Assembly (NCBI GenBank): GCA_024349725.1
Contig: AP026064.1
Coordinates: 766,592 to 830,591, forward strand
DNA from: Arsenophonus endosymbiont of Ceratovacuna japonica
GTDB lineage: Bacteria > Pseudomonadota > Gammaproteobacteria > Enterobacterales > Enterobacteriaceae
Direction of reading: 5' to 3'
Length of the DNA: 64,000 nucleotides
The notes beneath the pieces are model-generated. The model had not been told where the DNA came from and did no database searches. It was given only the letters and a program-made list of their open reading frames with translations. Position 1 is the first letter of the stretch, and each line of letters starts with the position of its first letter. This document shows, piece after piece, positions 1 through 10,334 of the stretch. Made by a program: the position numbers and the translations under genes.

Positions 1-603
1 AATATTTGAAAGTGTTCTACGTTTATCAATAATTGCCATATCAGTATCATTTAATAATTTAGCAATAGCACGAGCACGTATAACGCCTCCTATATCTGGT
101 GATACAACAATCGGATTATTTAATTTTTTTTGTAATATATCTTCTAATAAGATAGGGCTACCAAATACATTATCTACTGGAATATCAAAAAAACCCTGTA
201 TTTGTTCAGCATGTAAATCAACAGTCAAAACACGATCAACACCAACTATAGAAAGAAAATCAGCTACTATTTTAGCAGTAATAGGAACACGAGTTGAACG
301 TACTCGACGATCTTGACGTGCATATCCAAAATAAGGAATAACTGCAGTAATTCTACCAGCAGATGCACGACGTAAAGCATCAATCATAACAACAAGCTCC
401 ATTAAATTATCGTTTGTTGGGGCACATGTTGATTGTATGATAAAAATATCGCCACCACGAACATTCTCATTAATTTGTACACTAATTTCACCATCACTAA
501 AACGACCAACTTCTGCATTGCTAAGATTTATATATAAATGATTAGCAACACATTGAGCAAGTTCTGGTGTAGCATTACCAGTAAAAAGCTTTATATCAGA
601 CAT
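1..603 (-). CDS. prs: Ribose-phosphate pyrophosphokinase (PRPP synthetase), 3' part outside the window
   Basis: My translation from the ATG at 603 gives 201 codons without a stop, and the gene runs off the left edge. The family is about 315 residues long, so roughly the last third is missing from view. The protein makes 5-phosphoribosyl 1-diphosphate from ribose 5-phosphate and ATP, the precursor for purines, pyrimidines, His, Trp and NAD. Visible family blocks are VGRFSDGE near residue 32, [13 protein letters not shown] [20 protein letters not shown] near residue 95 and the catalytic-loop region [13 protein letters not shown]. Agreement with E. coli Prs is nearly residue for residue. The order prs-ispE-lolB on one strand is the enterobacterial one, and ispE starts upstream with a 53-base gap. 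No frameshift is seen. Confidence 0.97.
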   Translation of the reverse strand, partial: MSDIKLFTGNATPELAQCVANHLYINLSNAEVGRFSDGEISVQINENVRGGDIFIIQSTCAPTNDNLMELVVMIDALRRASAGRITAVIPYFGYARQDRRVRSTRVPITAKIVADFLSIVGVDRVLTVDLHAEQIQGFFDIPVDNVFGSPILLEDILQKKLNNPIVVSPDIGGVIRARAIAKLLNDTDMAIIDKRRTLSNI

Positions 604-656
604 TTAAACCTCAAATTATATATATATAAATATTATTAACTAAAATTATTATTGTA

Positions 657-1532
657 TTAATAATGATAATGTTCAGAAATTTCATCGCGAAATTTATGTA
701 ATGGAGACTTGTTAACTCCTTTCGCAATAAAACATTTTATCCACTCTGGGGCTTTATTTAATACTTTACGAGCAGCTACTTCAGTTTTGAATGTAGAAAA
801 AACACAAGAACCTGTTCCTGTAAGATAAGATTCTGTATATTGCAACATCCATGAAATAAGATTTTCAATCTTAGGAAATAGTTTTCTTACAAGTGGCTCA
901 CAATCATTTGAATATTGCTCTTGCAATAATAATCTTAATGAACGCTTTACTGAATTTCTTTTTAATTCTGGATCAGTAAAAATTTGTTTAGTAGAAATAT
1001 TAATTCCAGGATACGCTACTAAATACCATTTTTCTTCTGGATTAGTTAATAAAAATTTATCACCAATACCTTCTGCAAAAGCAGAATGACCATATATAAA
1101 TATTGGAACATCAGCGCCAAGAGTTTTAGAAAGAATTGCTAAAGTATTATCATCAATATTCATTTGCCAAAGATAATTTAAAGCAATTAAAGTGGTTGCC
1201 GCATTAGAAGATCCGCCACCTAAGCCACCGCCTATTGGTAATCTTTTATTAAGATAAATATCAGCACCTTTATTATCATTGATACAATTTATTTTTAAAT
1301 AATAATTTTTCAATAAATATGCAGCTTTAATAATAAGATTTTTTTCTTCCGGTACATTAATAAATGATGTTAATAATCTAATTTTATTATCTTTACGTAA
1401 TTTAATCTTAATTTCATCAATATAATTAAGAAATTGAAATAAAGTCTGAATATCATGATAACCATCAGATCTATAACCAGTAATATAGAGAAATAAATTA
1501 AGTTTTGCTGGTGATGGCCAAATTGATATCAT
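657..1532 (-). CDS. ispE: 4-diphosphocytidyl-2-C-methyl-D-erythritol kinase
   Basis: IspE phosphorylates CDP-methylerythritol with ATP in the cytosolic MEP pathway to isopentenyl diphosphate. The GHMP-kinase ATP loop is clear as LPIGGGLGGGSSNAA about one third into the protein, and the N-terminal motif WPSPAKLNLFLYITG and late motif TGTGSCVF are typical. I place the start at the ATG at 1532, which overlaps the lolB stop as TAATG and gives MISIWPSPAKL, aligning exactly with the E. coli N-terminus. An in-frame ATG at 1547 would add five residues inside lolB and is less likely. The product is 291 residues against about 283 in E. coli; the excess is a C-terminal tail after the conserved SPLH. The overlap suggests translational coupling with lolB. 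dxs, another MEP gene, is also intact in this window. Confidence 0.96.
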   Translation of the reverse strand: MISIWPSPAKLNLFLYITGYRSDGYHDIQTLFQFLNYIDEIKIKLRKDNKIRLLTSFINVPEEKNLIIKAAYLLKNYYLKINCINDNKGADIYLNKRLPIGGGLGGGSSNAATTLIALNYLWQMNIDDNTLAILSKTLGADVPIFIYGHSAFAEGIGDKFLLTNPEEKWYLVAYPGINISTKQIFTDPELKRNSVKRSLRLLLQEQYSNDCEPLVRKLFPKIENLISWMLQYTESYLTGTGSCVFSTFKTEVAARKVLNKAPEWIKCFIAKGVNKSPLHKFRDEISEHYHY

Positions 1533-2179
1533 TAGTTTAATATCCAATTGTCTATTTTTAGTATAATATGTTTTTTACCTTGAGTTAATTCAATAATACT
1601 AGGTAACTTAATTTTATTATTATTATAATAAGCGAAATATTTTAAATTCCATGTTGTGATTTTTTTTTTATATTCTATAGTTCTTAATAATCCATTTTTA
1701 TATAATGTAAACGATATACTATTAATTGGCAAACCAATTAACCAATATGGCATGTTTTCAATAGGCATTGTTATTCCTGTTAATTGATACATTATTTGTG
1801 AGATATTTTTAGTAAAATATTTTTTAATTTCTCCGCATATTAATTTAGTAATTTTTGGACTTACATTTAAATCAAATTCTGTTATTCCTAATATATTAGT
1901 TAATAATATGTGATAATCAAATTTTGTATTTTGTTTCCAAAATAATTTAACATATATTTTATTATTTATATCAATATAAGATAAAGAACCTCGAATTTGA
2001 AATTTTGTTAATTTATATAATTGTTTCTTATGATCCATCCATAATTTATTAATTATTAAATCTTTTTTTTCTAAAATTAATTGTTTATTAAGTGTACATA
2101 CACTTGAAAATATAATAAATAATAAAAAAAACCAATAATTATAACGTAAATTAATAAATTTCTTATTAAGAAATATCAT
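1532..2179 (-). CDS. lolB: Outer-membrane lipoprotein receptor LolB
   Basis: LolB receives lipoproteins from the periplasmic carrier LolA and inserts them in the outer membrane. The 215-residue product matches the family length (about 207) and shows typical blocks QIRGSLSYI, LLTNILGITEFDL, QLTGITMP, WLIGLP and a C-terminal LKIDNWILN. A hydrophobic stretch at residues 16-27 is followed by Cys28, the expected lipid-attachment Cys. The lipobox reads F-S-S-V-C, so Val sits at the -1 position where Gly, Ala or Ser is normal; lipidation may be inefficient. The gene sits directly before ispE as in E. coli. Its usual other neighbour hemA is absent. The protein is divergent but without frame disruption. 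Confidence 0.9.
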   Translation of the reverse strand: MIFLNKKFINLRYNYWFFLLFIIFSSVCTLNKQLILEKKDLIINKLWMDHKKQLYKLTKFQIRGSLSYIDINNKIYVKLFWKQNTKFDYHILLTNILGITEFDLNVSPKITKLICGEIKKYFTKNISQIMYQLTGITMPIENMPYWLIGLPINSISFTLYKNGLLRTIEYKKKITTWNLKYFAYYNNNKIKLPSIIELTQGKKHIILKIDNWILN

Positions 2180-3541
2180 TAAATACTTCCTGTTTATATA
2201 TTTAATATTAATTTATTATTATTTAATAATATACTACTTATATTAATGTTATTGTAATATAAATATTATTAAATTACTATATTTTATATTTCCTAATTTA
2301 TTATAATTTTAATATGAATAATTAAAAATATTAATTTATTTTATATTATAAATAATAAATAATAATAATGACTATTATTAAAAATATAATTACTTAAATA
2401 TATATATTATATAAATAAATATATTAATTATTTTATTTATATTAATACCAATAATATTAAATAAATATTAATAAATAACCTATTTTTAAAATATTTTTAA
2501 ATAAATTTTATTATAAAAATATTTTAAATATATTTAATTATTTAAATTAATATAATTTATCATATTATATATATAATATATATAAACTTTATTTTAATTA
2601 TTTTATAATTTAATATATTAGAATAAAATATATATTATAAAATAAATATATATTTTTTAAATTATTATATAAATTACAAATTATATCTTAAATATGATTA
2701 GAATAATCAATAAACATTATTTTTAAGTATAAAATTATTAAAATTAATAAAATAAAGAAATATAGTTTTTATATAAAAATATTTTTATAAAAAATTATAT
2801 ATTAATTAAATTATTTTAATAAAATATTAATATTAAAAATAATTATATAACATATAATAAGTATTATATAAATTTAAATTAATTATAAAATATATATTTA
2901 TATATTAATATAAAATTTTATATTAGAAAAATTTAATATTTAAAATAATTAATATATAATAAATAAAAAATTATTATTTTATGTAATATACTATAAATAT
3001 TATATCAATTATCATATAGGTAATTTATTATATATTAAATATTATTTAAATAATTCCTAATATATTTATTTAATTAATTTTATATTACTTTATATTTTAA
3101 TCATTATACTTTAAATTTTCATAAATAAAAAATTTTACTATTTATTATAGTTAATTATAAATATTTTCAAAAAAATTAATAAATTTTATATTTAAATAAA
3201 TTTGAATTTTAAAATATTTTATTAATTATTAATATTTTATTTATTTTATATAAACTTTTAAAATTCATAATTAATATATGTAAGATATGTAAATTAATTA
3301 AAATTTTAAATTATATAATATTATAGTATTATTATTAAATTATAAGTATATAATATAATGAATTTATTAATAATTTTATATAAATTATAATAATAATTTA
3401 TATAAAATTATAATAATTATATATTAAAATAATATATATTTTATTTATATTAGTTTAATAATAAATGATAAATTAATTAATTATAGTATAATTTTACATT
3501 ATTTTATTAATAAATAATAATATTTTAAAGCAATAAACTAT
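2180..3541. other. AT-rich non-coding spacer, first part of the lost hemA interval
   Basis: The stretch is almost entirely A and T, with stops in all frames and many short A/T palindromes. In E. coli hemA would start about here, divergent from lolB and upstream of prfA. I tried to find HemA motifs in it and could not. I see no RNA gene, no GC-rich hairpin and no repeat worth naming. Confidence 0.7.
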
Positions 3542-3988
3542 TTAATTAATATAAACAATGGACTCATTTGGAATACATGTAGGCACCATAATATGCATAT
3601 CTTGGCCATTATTATCAATAATATGATGATTTTTAATGTTTCCTAATAAAAGAGAATTATTAGTTTGTATTTTTAGTGCAACCATTAATCCAGGTAAAAA
3701 AGGTTGCCATACAAAAACACGTTGATTAAATATTACATGTGAGATAGATAAATGTGGAATAATATTTAATTGTTTAGGTAATAAAACTATCTCATTGGGA
3801 GAGTTAATAATATTTTTATGAAAATAAATATAATTATTAATTGATCTAATATAATTAATTGTCTCTATCGCCTGTTGTTTTATACTGATAGTTGTTTCAG
3901 AATGGTTAAAATTATATACATTATTATACTGATAAAATTCTGATAGTGAAAAAAATATAAATATAAAAGAAAATATTAAATAACCCAT
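3542..3988 (-). CDS. Small membrane-anchored protein resembling type IV pilus PilM of plasmid thin-pilus systems
   Basis: The ORF encodes about 148 residues. I chose the second ATG (3988) because AAGGA lies five bases ahead of it; the ATG at 3994 overlaps that site. The protein starts MGYLIF and has one N-terminal hydrophobic segment of about 16 residues, then a soluble domain. The C-terminal half holds a pattern I associate with the PilM family (Pfam PilM, as in IncI plasmid R64): VFVWQP, then PGL, SLLLG, GQDM, VP and a final VYIN. R64-type PilM is about 145 residues, so length and topology fit. No other pil gene is visible. The codon pattern is somewhat richer than the surrounding spacer and the frame is open over its full length, so it is probably expressed. 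The family call rests on memory of motifs and is tentative; an unrelated small inner-membrane protein is the alternative. Confidence 0.5.
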   Translation of the reverse strand: MGYLIFSFIFIFFSLSEFYQYNNVYNFNHSETTISIKQQAIETINYIRSINNYIYFHKNIINSPNEIVLLPKQLNIIPHLSISHVIFNQRVFVWQPFLPGLMVALKIQTNNSLLLGNIKNHHIIDNNGQDMHIMVPTCIPNESIVYIN

Positions 3989-5784
3989 AAACATCCTTAT
4001 TAGTTTATTAAAAATTTATACTAAAATTATATGATATATATTTTATTTATGTGCTAATATAATTTTTTAATATTTATAAAAAAATATATTTAAAATAACT
4101 AATAAATTTTAAAATATATTAATTTAACATTTAAAATTAGCTCATAATTCATTTTAATAAGTAATTATTGACTTATTTAATATTAATAATTTTTTGTAAT
4201 TAAATTATTATTTATTAATGATATTTTATCTAAAAATATCTATTAAATAAAATATAATAAATATAATTATATTTAATAGATTATTATTATATTTAATATT
4301 TACATTTTTATTTTATTCTATAAATTTAATAAATATTTAATTTTAAAATAATTAAAAAAATATTTATATTAATAATATAATTTAATTATATTATAATAAA
4401 TAATTATTTATGAGATAATTTTTATTTTTATTAAAGTTAATAATTACTTTTATTTGTCAAAATAAATATACCAAAATAAAAACTTATTAACAATATTTAG
4501 TTAATAATTAATAATACTAACATATTTAAATTAAAAACATAAAATTATAAAATAAATAAAATTATACTATATTTATCAAATATTTAATATTAATGAAAAC
4601 ATTTTAATAACATTTAGGAATTTTTTAAATAAAAATTATTTATAATGCAATTTAAAAAAATATTATATTTTATTAAAATATTGAATAATATAATTAATAT
4701 GAATAAAATATATAAAATGTTTAATGATTTACATTATTTAAAAATAAAATACATTATTGTATAATTTAAATTATTATTATATTAAATAGATTAAAATTTA
4801 TATATATAATTTAAAATTATAAATAAATATAATAAATTATTTAATAATATTTTTAATATTTTATATAATATAATATTATTTATAATTTTAAAATGTTTAA
4901 TAAATAAATTAATTAAATATTGCAAGTAAATATAAAATAAATATAAATATATTAATTTTTAAAAAATTAATATATTTATTTATACTTTATAAATTTAATA
5001 ATAAAACAATTATTTTACTTTAAATTTAATTAATTAATTATAAATTATATATTTATATAAATTAAAATATAATTATAAATATAAATAAATAATATATATT
5101 AAATACATAAAATAATTAATCGTTTAATATATATTTAAATAATTTAAATATATTAATTTTAAATTAATTAAAAACTTAAAATAAATTAAATAAATGTTTT
5201 TAAATTTTAAAATTATAAAAGTTATTATAATAACTATAAATTATTTATTTAATAAATTTATTATTAAATATATTTATATAAAAATAAAATTTATATTTAT
5301 ATAATTCATAATATATATATATATTTTATATTTTTAATATAAGTATCAATAAAATATTATTGCCATTGTCTACTTATTTATTAAAATAATAATTAAAAAT
5401 AAACATTTAATTATCATTAATAATATACATAAACTTATTTTATATTTTAACAATTAAATTATATAAAATTATTATTTTAATTAAAAATTAATATTAATTT
5501 AATATAAGTAAGTATAATTTTAATTTAAATATTAATTATTTATTAAATATTTGTAATAATATAATTAAATAGATAATAGAAAAAATAATATATAATGCAT
5601 TTATATTATAGTAAAAAAAATTAAATTTCATTGAAATAAAATGAATAATAATTAATTATATTTTTTAATTTAATTTATTAAATAAATTCTATAGTAAATA
5701 ATAATATTTGCTATTTTAATATTTAAAATATAATTTAAAATTATAAAAAAATTAAACCACCTTCAATAAGGTATAATATAACAG
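3989..5784. other. AT-rich non-coding spacer, second part of the lost hemA interval
   Basis: About 1.8 kb of nearly pure A/T between the PilM-like gene and prfA. I see no ORF of note, no RNA gene and no recognisable hemA fragment, although hemA directly precedes prfA in related bacteria. A weak AAGG at 5768-5771 stands 13 bases before the prfA start. Confidence 0.65.
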
Positions 5785-6870
5785 ATGAAGTTTTCAATAA
5801 TTACTAAATTAGAAGCCATACAAAGACGATATGAAGAAATTAAAATTCTTTTAGTTAATTCTAAAATAATAGAAGATCAAGATCGATTTTTAATGCTATC
5901 TAAAGAATATGCTCAATTAACTAATATCAGTAAATGTTTTCAATTATGGCGTATTATACAAAAAAATATTAAAAATACTGAAATATTACTAAATGATCCT
6001 GAAATGCGTGAAATAGCACAAGAAGATCTAAAAGAATCTAAAAAGCGTAAATTAGAATTTGAAAAAAAATTACATATTTTGCTATTACCAAAAGATTCAG
6101 ATGATGAAAAAAATTGTTTTTTAGAAATTCGAGCTGGCACTGGTGGAGCTGAAGCAGCAATATTTGCTGGGGATCTTTTTAAGATGTATAATAAATATGC
6201 AGAATATCGTCATTGGGATGTTGAAATTATGAACATAAGTGAAGGAGAACATGGTGGTTATAAAGAAATTATTGCTAAAATTTCTGGAAATAAAGTATAT
6301 GGTCAATTAAAATTTGAATCAGGTGGACATCGTGTTCAACGAGTACCAGAAACGGAATCACAAGGACGTATTCATACATCTACATGTACAGTAGCTGTGT
6401 TAGTTGAAATTCCTACAAAAGAAATACAAAATATTAATCTTAGTGATTTAAGGATTGATACTTTTCGTTCATCAGGGGCAGGAGGACAGCATGTTAATAC
6501 TACTGATTCTGCAATTCGTATTACTCATATTCCAACTAAAATTGTAGTTGAATGTCAAGATGAACGTTCTCAACATAAAAATAAATCTAAAGCATTATCA
6601 GTTTTAGCAGCCCGTATTAGAGCTAATGAATTACAACAACGCCGACAAGAAGAATCATGTGAGCGACGTAATTTACTTGGATCAGGAGATCGTTCTGATA
6701 GAATTAGAACTTATAATTTTCCTCAAGGACGAATTACTGATAATCGAATCAACTTAACTATATATCGTTTAAATGAAGTAATGAATGGAAAATTAGATAT
6801 GTTAATTCAGCCTATTATTGATGAATATCAAGCAGATCAGTTATTTGCTTTATCAGAACAAAATCAATGA
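5785..6870 (+). CDS. prfA: Peptide chain release factor 1
   Basis: RF1 recognises UAA and UAG stop codons on the ribosome and triggers peptide release. The 361-residue product matches the family length. The peptidyl-hydrolysis motif GGQ is at residues 233-235 in the context [10 protein letters not shown]. The stop-codon reading motif PxT is PET at 188-190 where I recall PAT in E. coli RF1; PET is, from memory, also used in Firmicutes RF1, so this is not evidence of altered specificity. The N-terminus [11 protein letters not shown] aligns with E. coli MKPSIVAKLEA and fixes the start. prmC, whose product methylates the GGQ glutamine, overlaps the end by four bases (ATGA), implying coupled translation. 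The upstream gene hemA has been lost. Confidence 0.98.
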   Translation: MKFSIITKLEAIQRRYEEIKILLVNSKIIEDQDRFLMLSKEYAQLTNISKCFQLWRIIQKNIKNTEILLNDPEMREIAQEDLKESKKRKLEFEKKLHILLLPKDSDDEKNCFLEIRAGTGGAEAAIFAGDLFKMYNKYAEYRHWDVEIMNISEGEHGGYKEIIAKISGNKVYGQLKFESGGHRVQRVPETESQGRIHTSTCTVAVLVEIPTKEIQNINLSDLRIDTFRSSGAGGQHVNTTDSAIRITHIPTKIVVECQDERSQHKNKSKALSVLAARIRANELQQRRQEESCERRNLLGSGDRSDRIRTYNFPQGRITDNRINLTIYRLNEVMNGKLDMLIQPIIDEYQADQLFALSEQNQ

Positions 6871-7718
6871 ATTATCAACATTGGTTAAATTATGCAATTA
6901 ATAAACTTTATAATAGTAATAGTGCTAAACGTGATGCTGAAATTTTATTACAATATATAACAGGTAAAACAAGATCATTTATTATTGCATTTAATGAAAC
7001 AAAATTAACTAATAAACAACAAAAAAAACTTAAATATTTATTAGATCGTCGTGCAATTGGTGAACCTATTGCCTATTTAATAGAGGAAAAAGAATTTTGG
7101 TCATTAAAAATCAAAGTTTCACCTGTTACATTAATACCTAGATCAGATACAGAATGCTTAGTTGAAAAAGCATTACAATTGTTATCAAATAAAACCTCAT
7201 TAAAGATATTAGATTTAGGAACTGGTACTGGTTCTATAGCACTAGCTTTAGCATCGGAGTTAAAAAATTCGGAAATAATTGGTATTGATATTAATAATTC
7301 AATACTTTCATTAGCACAATTTAATATAGATAATTTAATGATTAATAATATTAAATTATATAAAAGTAATTGGTTTGATTCATTGCCTTTTCAACAATTC
7401 AATATGATTGTTAGTAATCCACCTTATATTGATAAATATGATCCATATTTAAAAAAAGGTGATGTACGTTTCGAGCCTAAAAGTGCATTAATATCATCTG
7501 ATAATGGTTTAGCTGATATTAAATTAATAATTAAACAATCTCGTAAATATTTAATTAATAAAGGATGGCTTTTACTTGAACACAGTTGGTTACAAGGAAT
7601 TAAAGTAAGAAAATTATTTGCTTACTATAATTATAAACAAATAATAACTTTCCAAGATTATAATAAAAATGATCGTATTACAATTGGTCAATTAAAAGAT
7701 AATAAAAATTATAATTAA
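6867..7718 (+). CDS. prmC: Release factor glutamine methyltransferase
   Basis: PrmC transfers a methyl group from S-adenosylmethionine to the Gln of the GGQ motif in RF1 and RF2. The 283-residue protein has an N-terminal helical release-factor-binding domain and a C-terminal Rossmann methyltransferase domain. The SAM-binding motif [10 protein letters not shown] lies at residues 116-125 and the catalytic NPPY motif at 184-187. The ATG overlaps the prfA TGA by four bases, so start and operon are unambiguous. Its substrate is encoded immediately upstream. The C-terminal tail is Lys/Asn-rich, a common result of AT bias. Confidence 0.97.
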   Translation: MNYQHWLNYAINKLYNSNSAKRDAEILLQYITGKTRSFIIAFNETKLTNKQQKKLKYLLDRRAIGEPIAYLIEEKEFWSLKIKVSPVTLIPRSDTECLVEKALQLLSNKTSLKILDLGTGTGSIALALASELKNSEIIGIDINNSILSLAQFNIDNLMINNIKLYKSNWFDSLPFQQFNMIVSNPPYIDKYDPYLKKGDVRFEPKSALISSDNGLADIKLIIKQSRKYLINKGWLLLEHSWLQGIKVRKLFAYYNYKQIITFQDYNKNDRITIGQLKDNKNYN

Positions 7719-8079
7719 TTATAATTTTAATAAAAATATATAATTAATAATTTTTAATTACAATAAAATTATAAAAATAAAATACTTATATTATTAAAAT
7801 TATTTTATTAAAAACAAACTTTTTTAAAATTATTATTATATTTATGTATTATAAAGATATTAATTAAGTTAAAATTTTAATAAAAAATAATATTTTATTA
7901 TTGTAAGTAATATCGAAAAAAAAATATAATTTTAACATTATAAAATATAAATACTAATTATTAGTATAAATTAAAATATTAAATATTTATTTAATATTTT
8001 AATTTATAAAATTGACTTAAAAATTTTACTTAATTAAAATAAATATTTTTAATATTTTAAATTAAATAAATTATATATA
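7719..8079. other. AT-rich spacer between prmC and ruvX
   Basis: Almost pure A/T; no ORF, RNA gene or clear terminator. It presumably includes the ruvX promoter, but no promoter can be singled out in such sequence. Confidence 0.6.
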
Positions 8080-8502
8080 ATGGTAAACAGAATAATTATA
8101 GCTTTTGATTTTGGAATTATTAATATTGGTATTGCCATAGGACAAGAAATTACCTCAACTGCTTATCCTTTAAAAATAATAAAAACAAAAAATACTAAAC
8201 AAAATTGGTCAGAAATTAAAAAAATATTACAAGAATGGCAACCTAAATTAGCAATAATTGGATTGCCTCTTAATATGGATGGAACAGAACAACAAATTAG
8301 TTATGCAGCTCGTAAATTTGCTAATAATTTATATAATCGATTTAATATTCAAGTTATACTACATGATGAACGTCTGACAACAATAGAAGCACGAACACAA
8401 ATATTTAATCATGGTGGTTATCGAGCTTTAAATAAAAAAAATATAGATTCTATTTCTGCCATTATTATTTTGGAAAGTTGGATGAAACAAAATAACAAGT
8501 AA
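8080..8502 (+). CDS. ruvX: YqgF/RuvX-type resolvase-fold nuclease (pre-16S rRNA processing)
   Basis: This RNase H-fold protein, YqgF in E. coli, is tied to maturation of the 5' end of 16S rRNA and was earlier named a putative Holliday junction resolvase. The 140-residue product matches the family (138). Motifs visible are the first acidic strand IIAFDFG with Asp10, the core block GLPLNMDGTEQQ, the HDERLTTIEA block and the C-terminal NKKNIDSISAIIILESW, in which the last acidic residue is kept. In E. coli it is followed at a distance by yggS, yggT, rdgB and hemW; here yggT and hemW follow after AT-rich gaps, so the intervening genes are lost from this place. The start is the first ATG and matches the family N-terminus. 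Confidence 0.95.
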   Translation: MVNRIIIAFDFGIINIGIAIGQEITSTAYPLKIIKTKNTKQNWSEIKKILQEWQPKLAIIGLPLNMDGTEQQISYAARKFANNLYNRFNIQVILHDERLTTIEARTQIFNHGGYRALNKKNIDSISAIIILESWMKQNNK

Positions 8503-8556
8503 AAATAATTATACAATATAATAATAATTAAATAATATTTTATTATATTTTATATA

Positions 8557-8588
8557 TTAAACTTTTTTATAAATATAAAAAAGTTTAA
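8557..8588 (+). terminator. Possible terminator hairpin after ruvX
   Basis: A perfect 14-base-pair inverted repeat (8557-8570 and 8575-8588) with a four-base loop lies 55 bases after the ruvX stop. The stem has one G-C pair and a central run of six A/T pairs. It could end ruvX transcription, but perfect A/T stems of this length can also arise by chance in sequence this AT-rich. Confidence 0.3.
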
Positions 8589-8971
8589 TTAATATAACAA
8601 CTAAATTATATGAATAATAAATAAATATTATTTAAGTATATAAAACATTACTTTATATTTAATAAATAATATATAATTATATAATATATATTAATTAAAA
8701 TAATTATAATAAATTATATATAAAATAGATAAAATTATTTATTTTAATTATGAATTAAATTTGATATAATATTTTATTAATATATATAAATTTTATAAAT
8801 ATTTATTATAATCTAAATATTTATAATTAATATTTTATTATCAATGAATTAAAATAATATAAAAAATTATATATTATAATAATTATTAAATAATAAATTG
8901 TATTATAATATATTAATTAAAATAATATTTAAATATTAATAAATTTTTAATAAAATAATTATAATTTTTAT

Positions 8972-9031
8972 ATTATATTTATTTATAAATATTAATATTA
9001 ATTAAAATTAATATTTATAAATAAATATAAT
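8972..9031. repeat. Perfect 25-bp inverted repeat with 10-base loop
   Basis: Bases 8972-8996 are the exact reverse complement of 9007-9031, leaving the loop 8997-9006. All paired bases are A or T. A perfect match this long is beyond what I would expect from base composition alone, and it is the longest perfect hairpin I noticed in the window. Possible roles are a cruciform, a processed RNA end or a relic of a replication slippage event. Confidence 0.6.
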
Positions 9032-9319
9032 GTTATTATTCTAAATAAAAATATTTTATCAATTAGTAATAAAATAAATAAATTTTACTAAAAAAAGTTA
9101 TGTTACAAAATTTATAGTAAATGTTAATAATATATTATAATTTACTATTAAAATTATAATTAATAATATCATGATAATAATTTTTATATTTATTTTATTT
9201 ATATATTATTAACATTTTATTTTATTACAATAAATTATATTTTTTAAATTGATAATAAAAAATTACTTTAAAAATTATAATTATATAAAATTTTATAATA
9301 ATTATATAAGGATAATTAA

Positions 9320-9907
9320 ATGCAATTTTTAACTTTTATTGTACCAACAATTACTCAACTATATATTATTACTTTATTATTACGAGTTTGGATGCAATTA
9401 GTAAGAGCTGATTTTTATAATCCATTTTCTCAATTTGTAATTAAAGTCATTCAACCAATCGTAGGACCATTACGTAATTTTATTCCTACTATAGGATCAA
9501 TTGATATAGCAACTTTATTAGTTGCTTTTATTTTTACTATAGTACATACTATTTTTATTATGTGGGCTACAAATATATTCTCTTTAATCAGTATTAAATT
9601 ATTACTTATTAGTTTGATTCAATTATTAACTTATGCTGGTAAATTAATTTTTTGGCTTATTTTAATTAGGTCTATTCTTAGTTGGATAAGTCAAGGTAAT
9701 AATCAAATTGATTATATACTTATACAATTAACTGAACCATTAATGTTACCTATTCGTAACATTATTCCTGCTATAGGTGGATTAGATTTTTCATCTATGA
9801 TAGTAATGTTAATATTAATATCTTTAAATTATTTACGTTTAGATATTCTAATATTTATTGATCCAATTATTACTAATATACTTTATTCAATGGGCTATTT
9901 AATGTAA
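9320..9907 (+). CDS. yggT: YggT family inner-membrane protein
   Basis: The 195-residue product is an integral membrane protein with two repeats of the YGGT domain. Each repeat shows a hydrophobic helix followed by a motif of the form P-x-x-x-P-[IL]-R: QPIVGPLRNFIP near residue 50 and EPLMLPIRNIIP near residue 148, both followed by a G-(x)2-D element. The sequence agrees with E. coli YggT through DFYNPFSQFV and SWISQG. The family is of unproven function; links to osmotic stress and to cell division have been proposed. AAGGA seven bases before the ATG supports the start. It stands alone between two AT-rich gaps, yet keeps its E. coli position between ruvX and hemW. Confidence 0.92.
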   Translation: MQFLTFIVPTITQLYIITLLLRVWMQLVRADFYNPFSQFVIKVIQPIVGPLRNFIPTIGSIDIATLLVAFIFTIVHTIFIMWATNIFSLISIKLLLISLIQLLTYAGKLIFWLILIRSILSWISQGNNQIDYILIQLTEPLMLPIRNIIPAIGGLDFSSMIVMLILISLNYLRLDILIFIDPIITNILYSMGYLM

Positions 9908-10334
9908 ATAATAAATAAACTCATATAATATTAAATAAATATTAAGTATTTATAAAAAAAATCATGAAATTTATTTATATATTAAAGAATATAATTTAAT
10001 TATTAATAAAGAAAATAAATTTGTTATTTATATAACTTAAAAAAATAATTGAATTTTTGTTAAAAAATTAACATTAAATATATTAATAAATAAAATCTTT
10101 AATTTATTAATAATTATGAATAATTAATACTACATTTAATTATGTATTAATATATTTACTAATAATATTTTATTTTATATATATAATATAATATTATTAT
10201 TTATAAGATTAAATTAATATATATAATTATAATTTTATTTATATAAAATTATAATTATAATTTATTATAACGTAATTAATTAAAATATAAAATAATTTTT
10301 TATTATTTATAGGTATTATTAGGATTATTAATTA
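9908..10334. other. AT-rich spacer between yggT and hemW
   Basis: No ORF or RNA gene seen; yggU and rdgB of the E. coli order are missing without recognisable remains. AGGA about ten bases before 10335 serves hemW. Confidence 0.6.

Larger units (their letters stand above)
8503..9319. other. AT-rich spacer between ruvX and yggT
   Basis: No gene remains are recognisable, although yggS would be expected here from the E. coli order. The spacer holds two perfect inverted repeats, listed separately (8557-8588 and 8972-9031). AAGGA at 9308-9312 is the ribosome-binding site of yggT. Confidence 0.6.

Noticed and set aside
2180..5784. Possible replication origin in the long A/T region
   Set aside because: I saw no cluster of DnaA boxes (TTATCCACA type), and no dnaA, dnaN, mnmG or similar genes flank it. 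High A/T content is shared by all spacers here.
5972..6354. RF1 stop-codon reassignment suggested by PET in place of PAT at residues 188-190
   Set aside because: The PxT pattern is intact and, from memory, PET occurs in normal RF1 proteins of Firmicutes. TAA, TAG and TGA all appear as gene ends in this window, so no code change is indicated.
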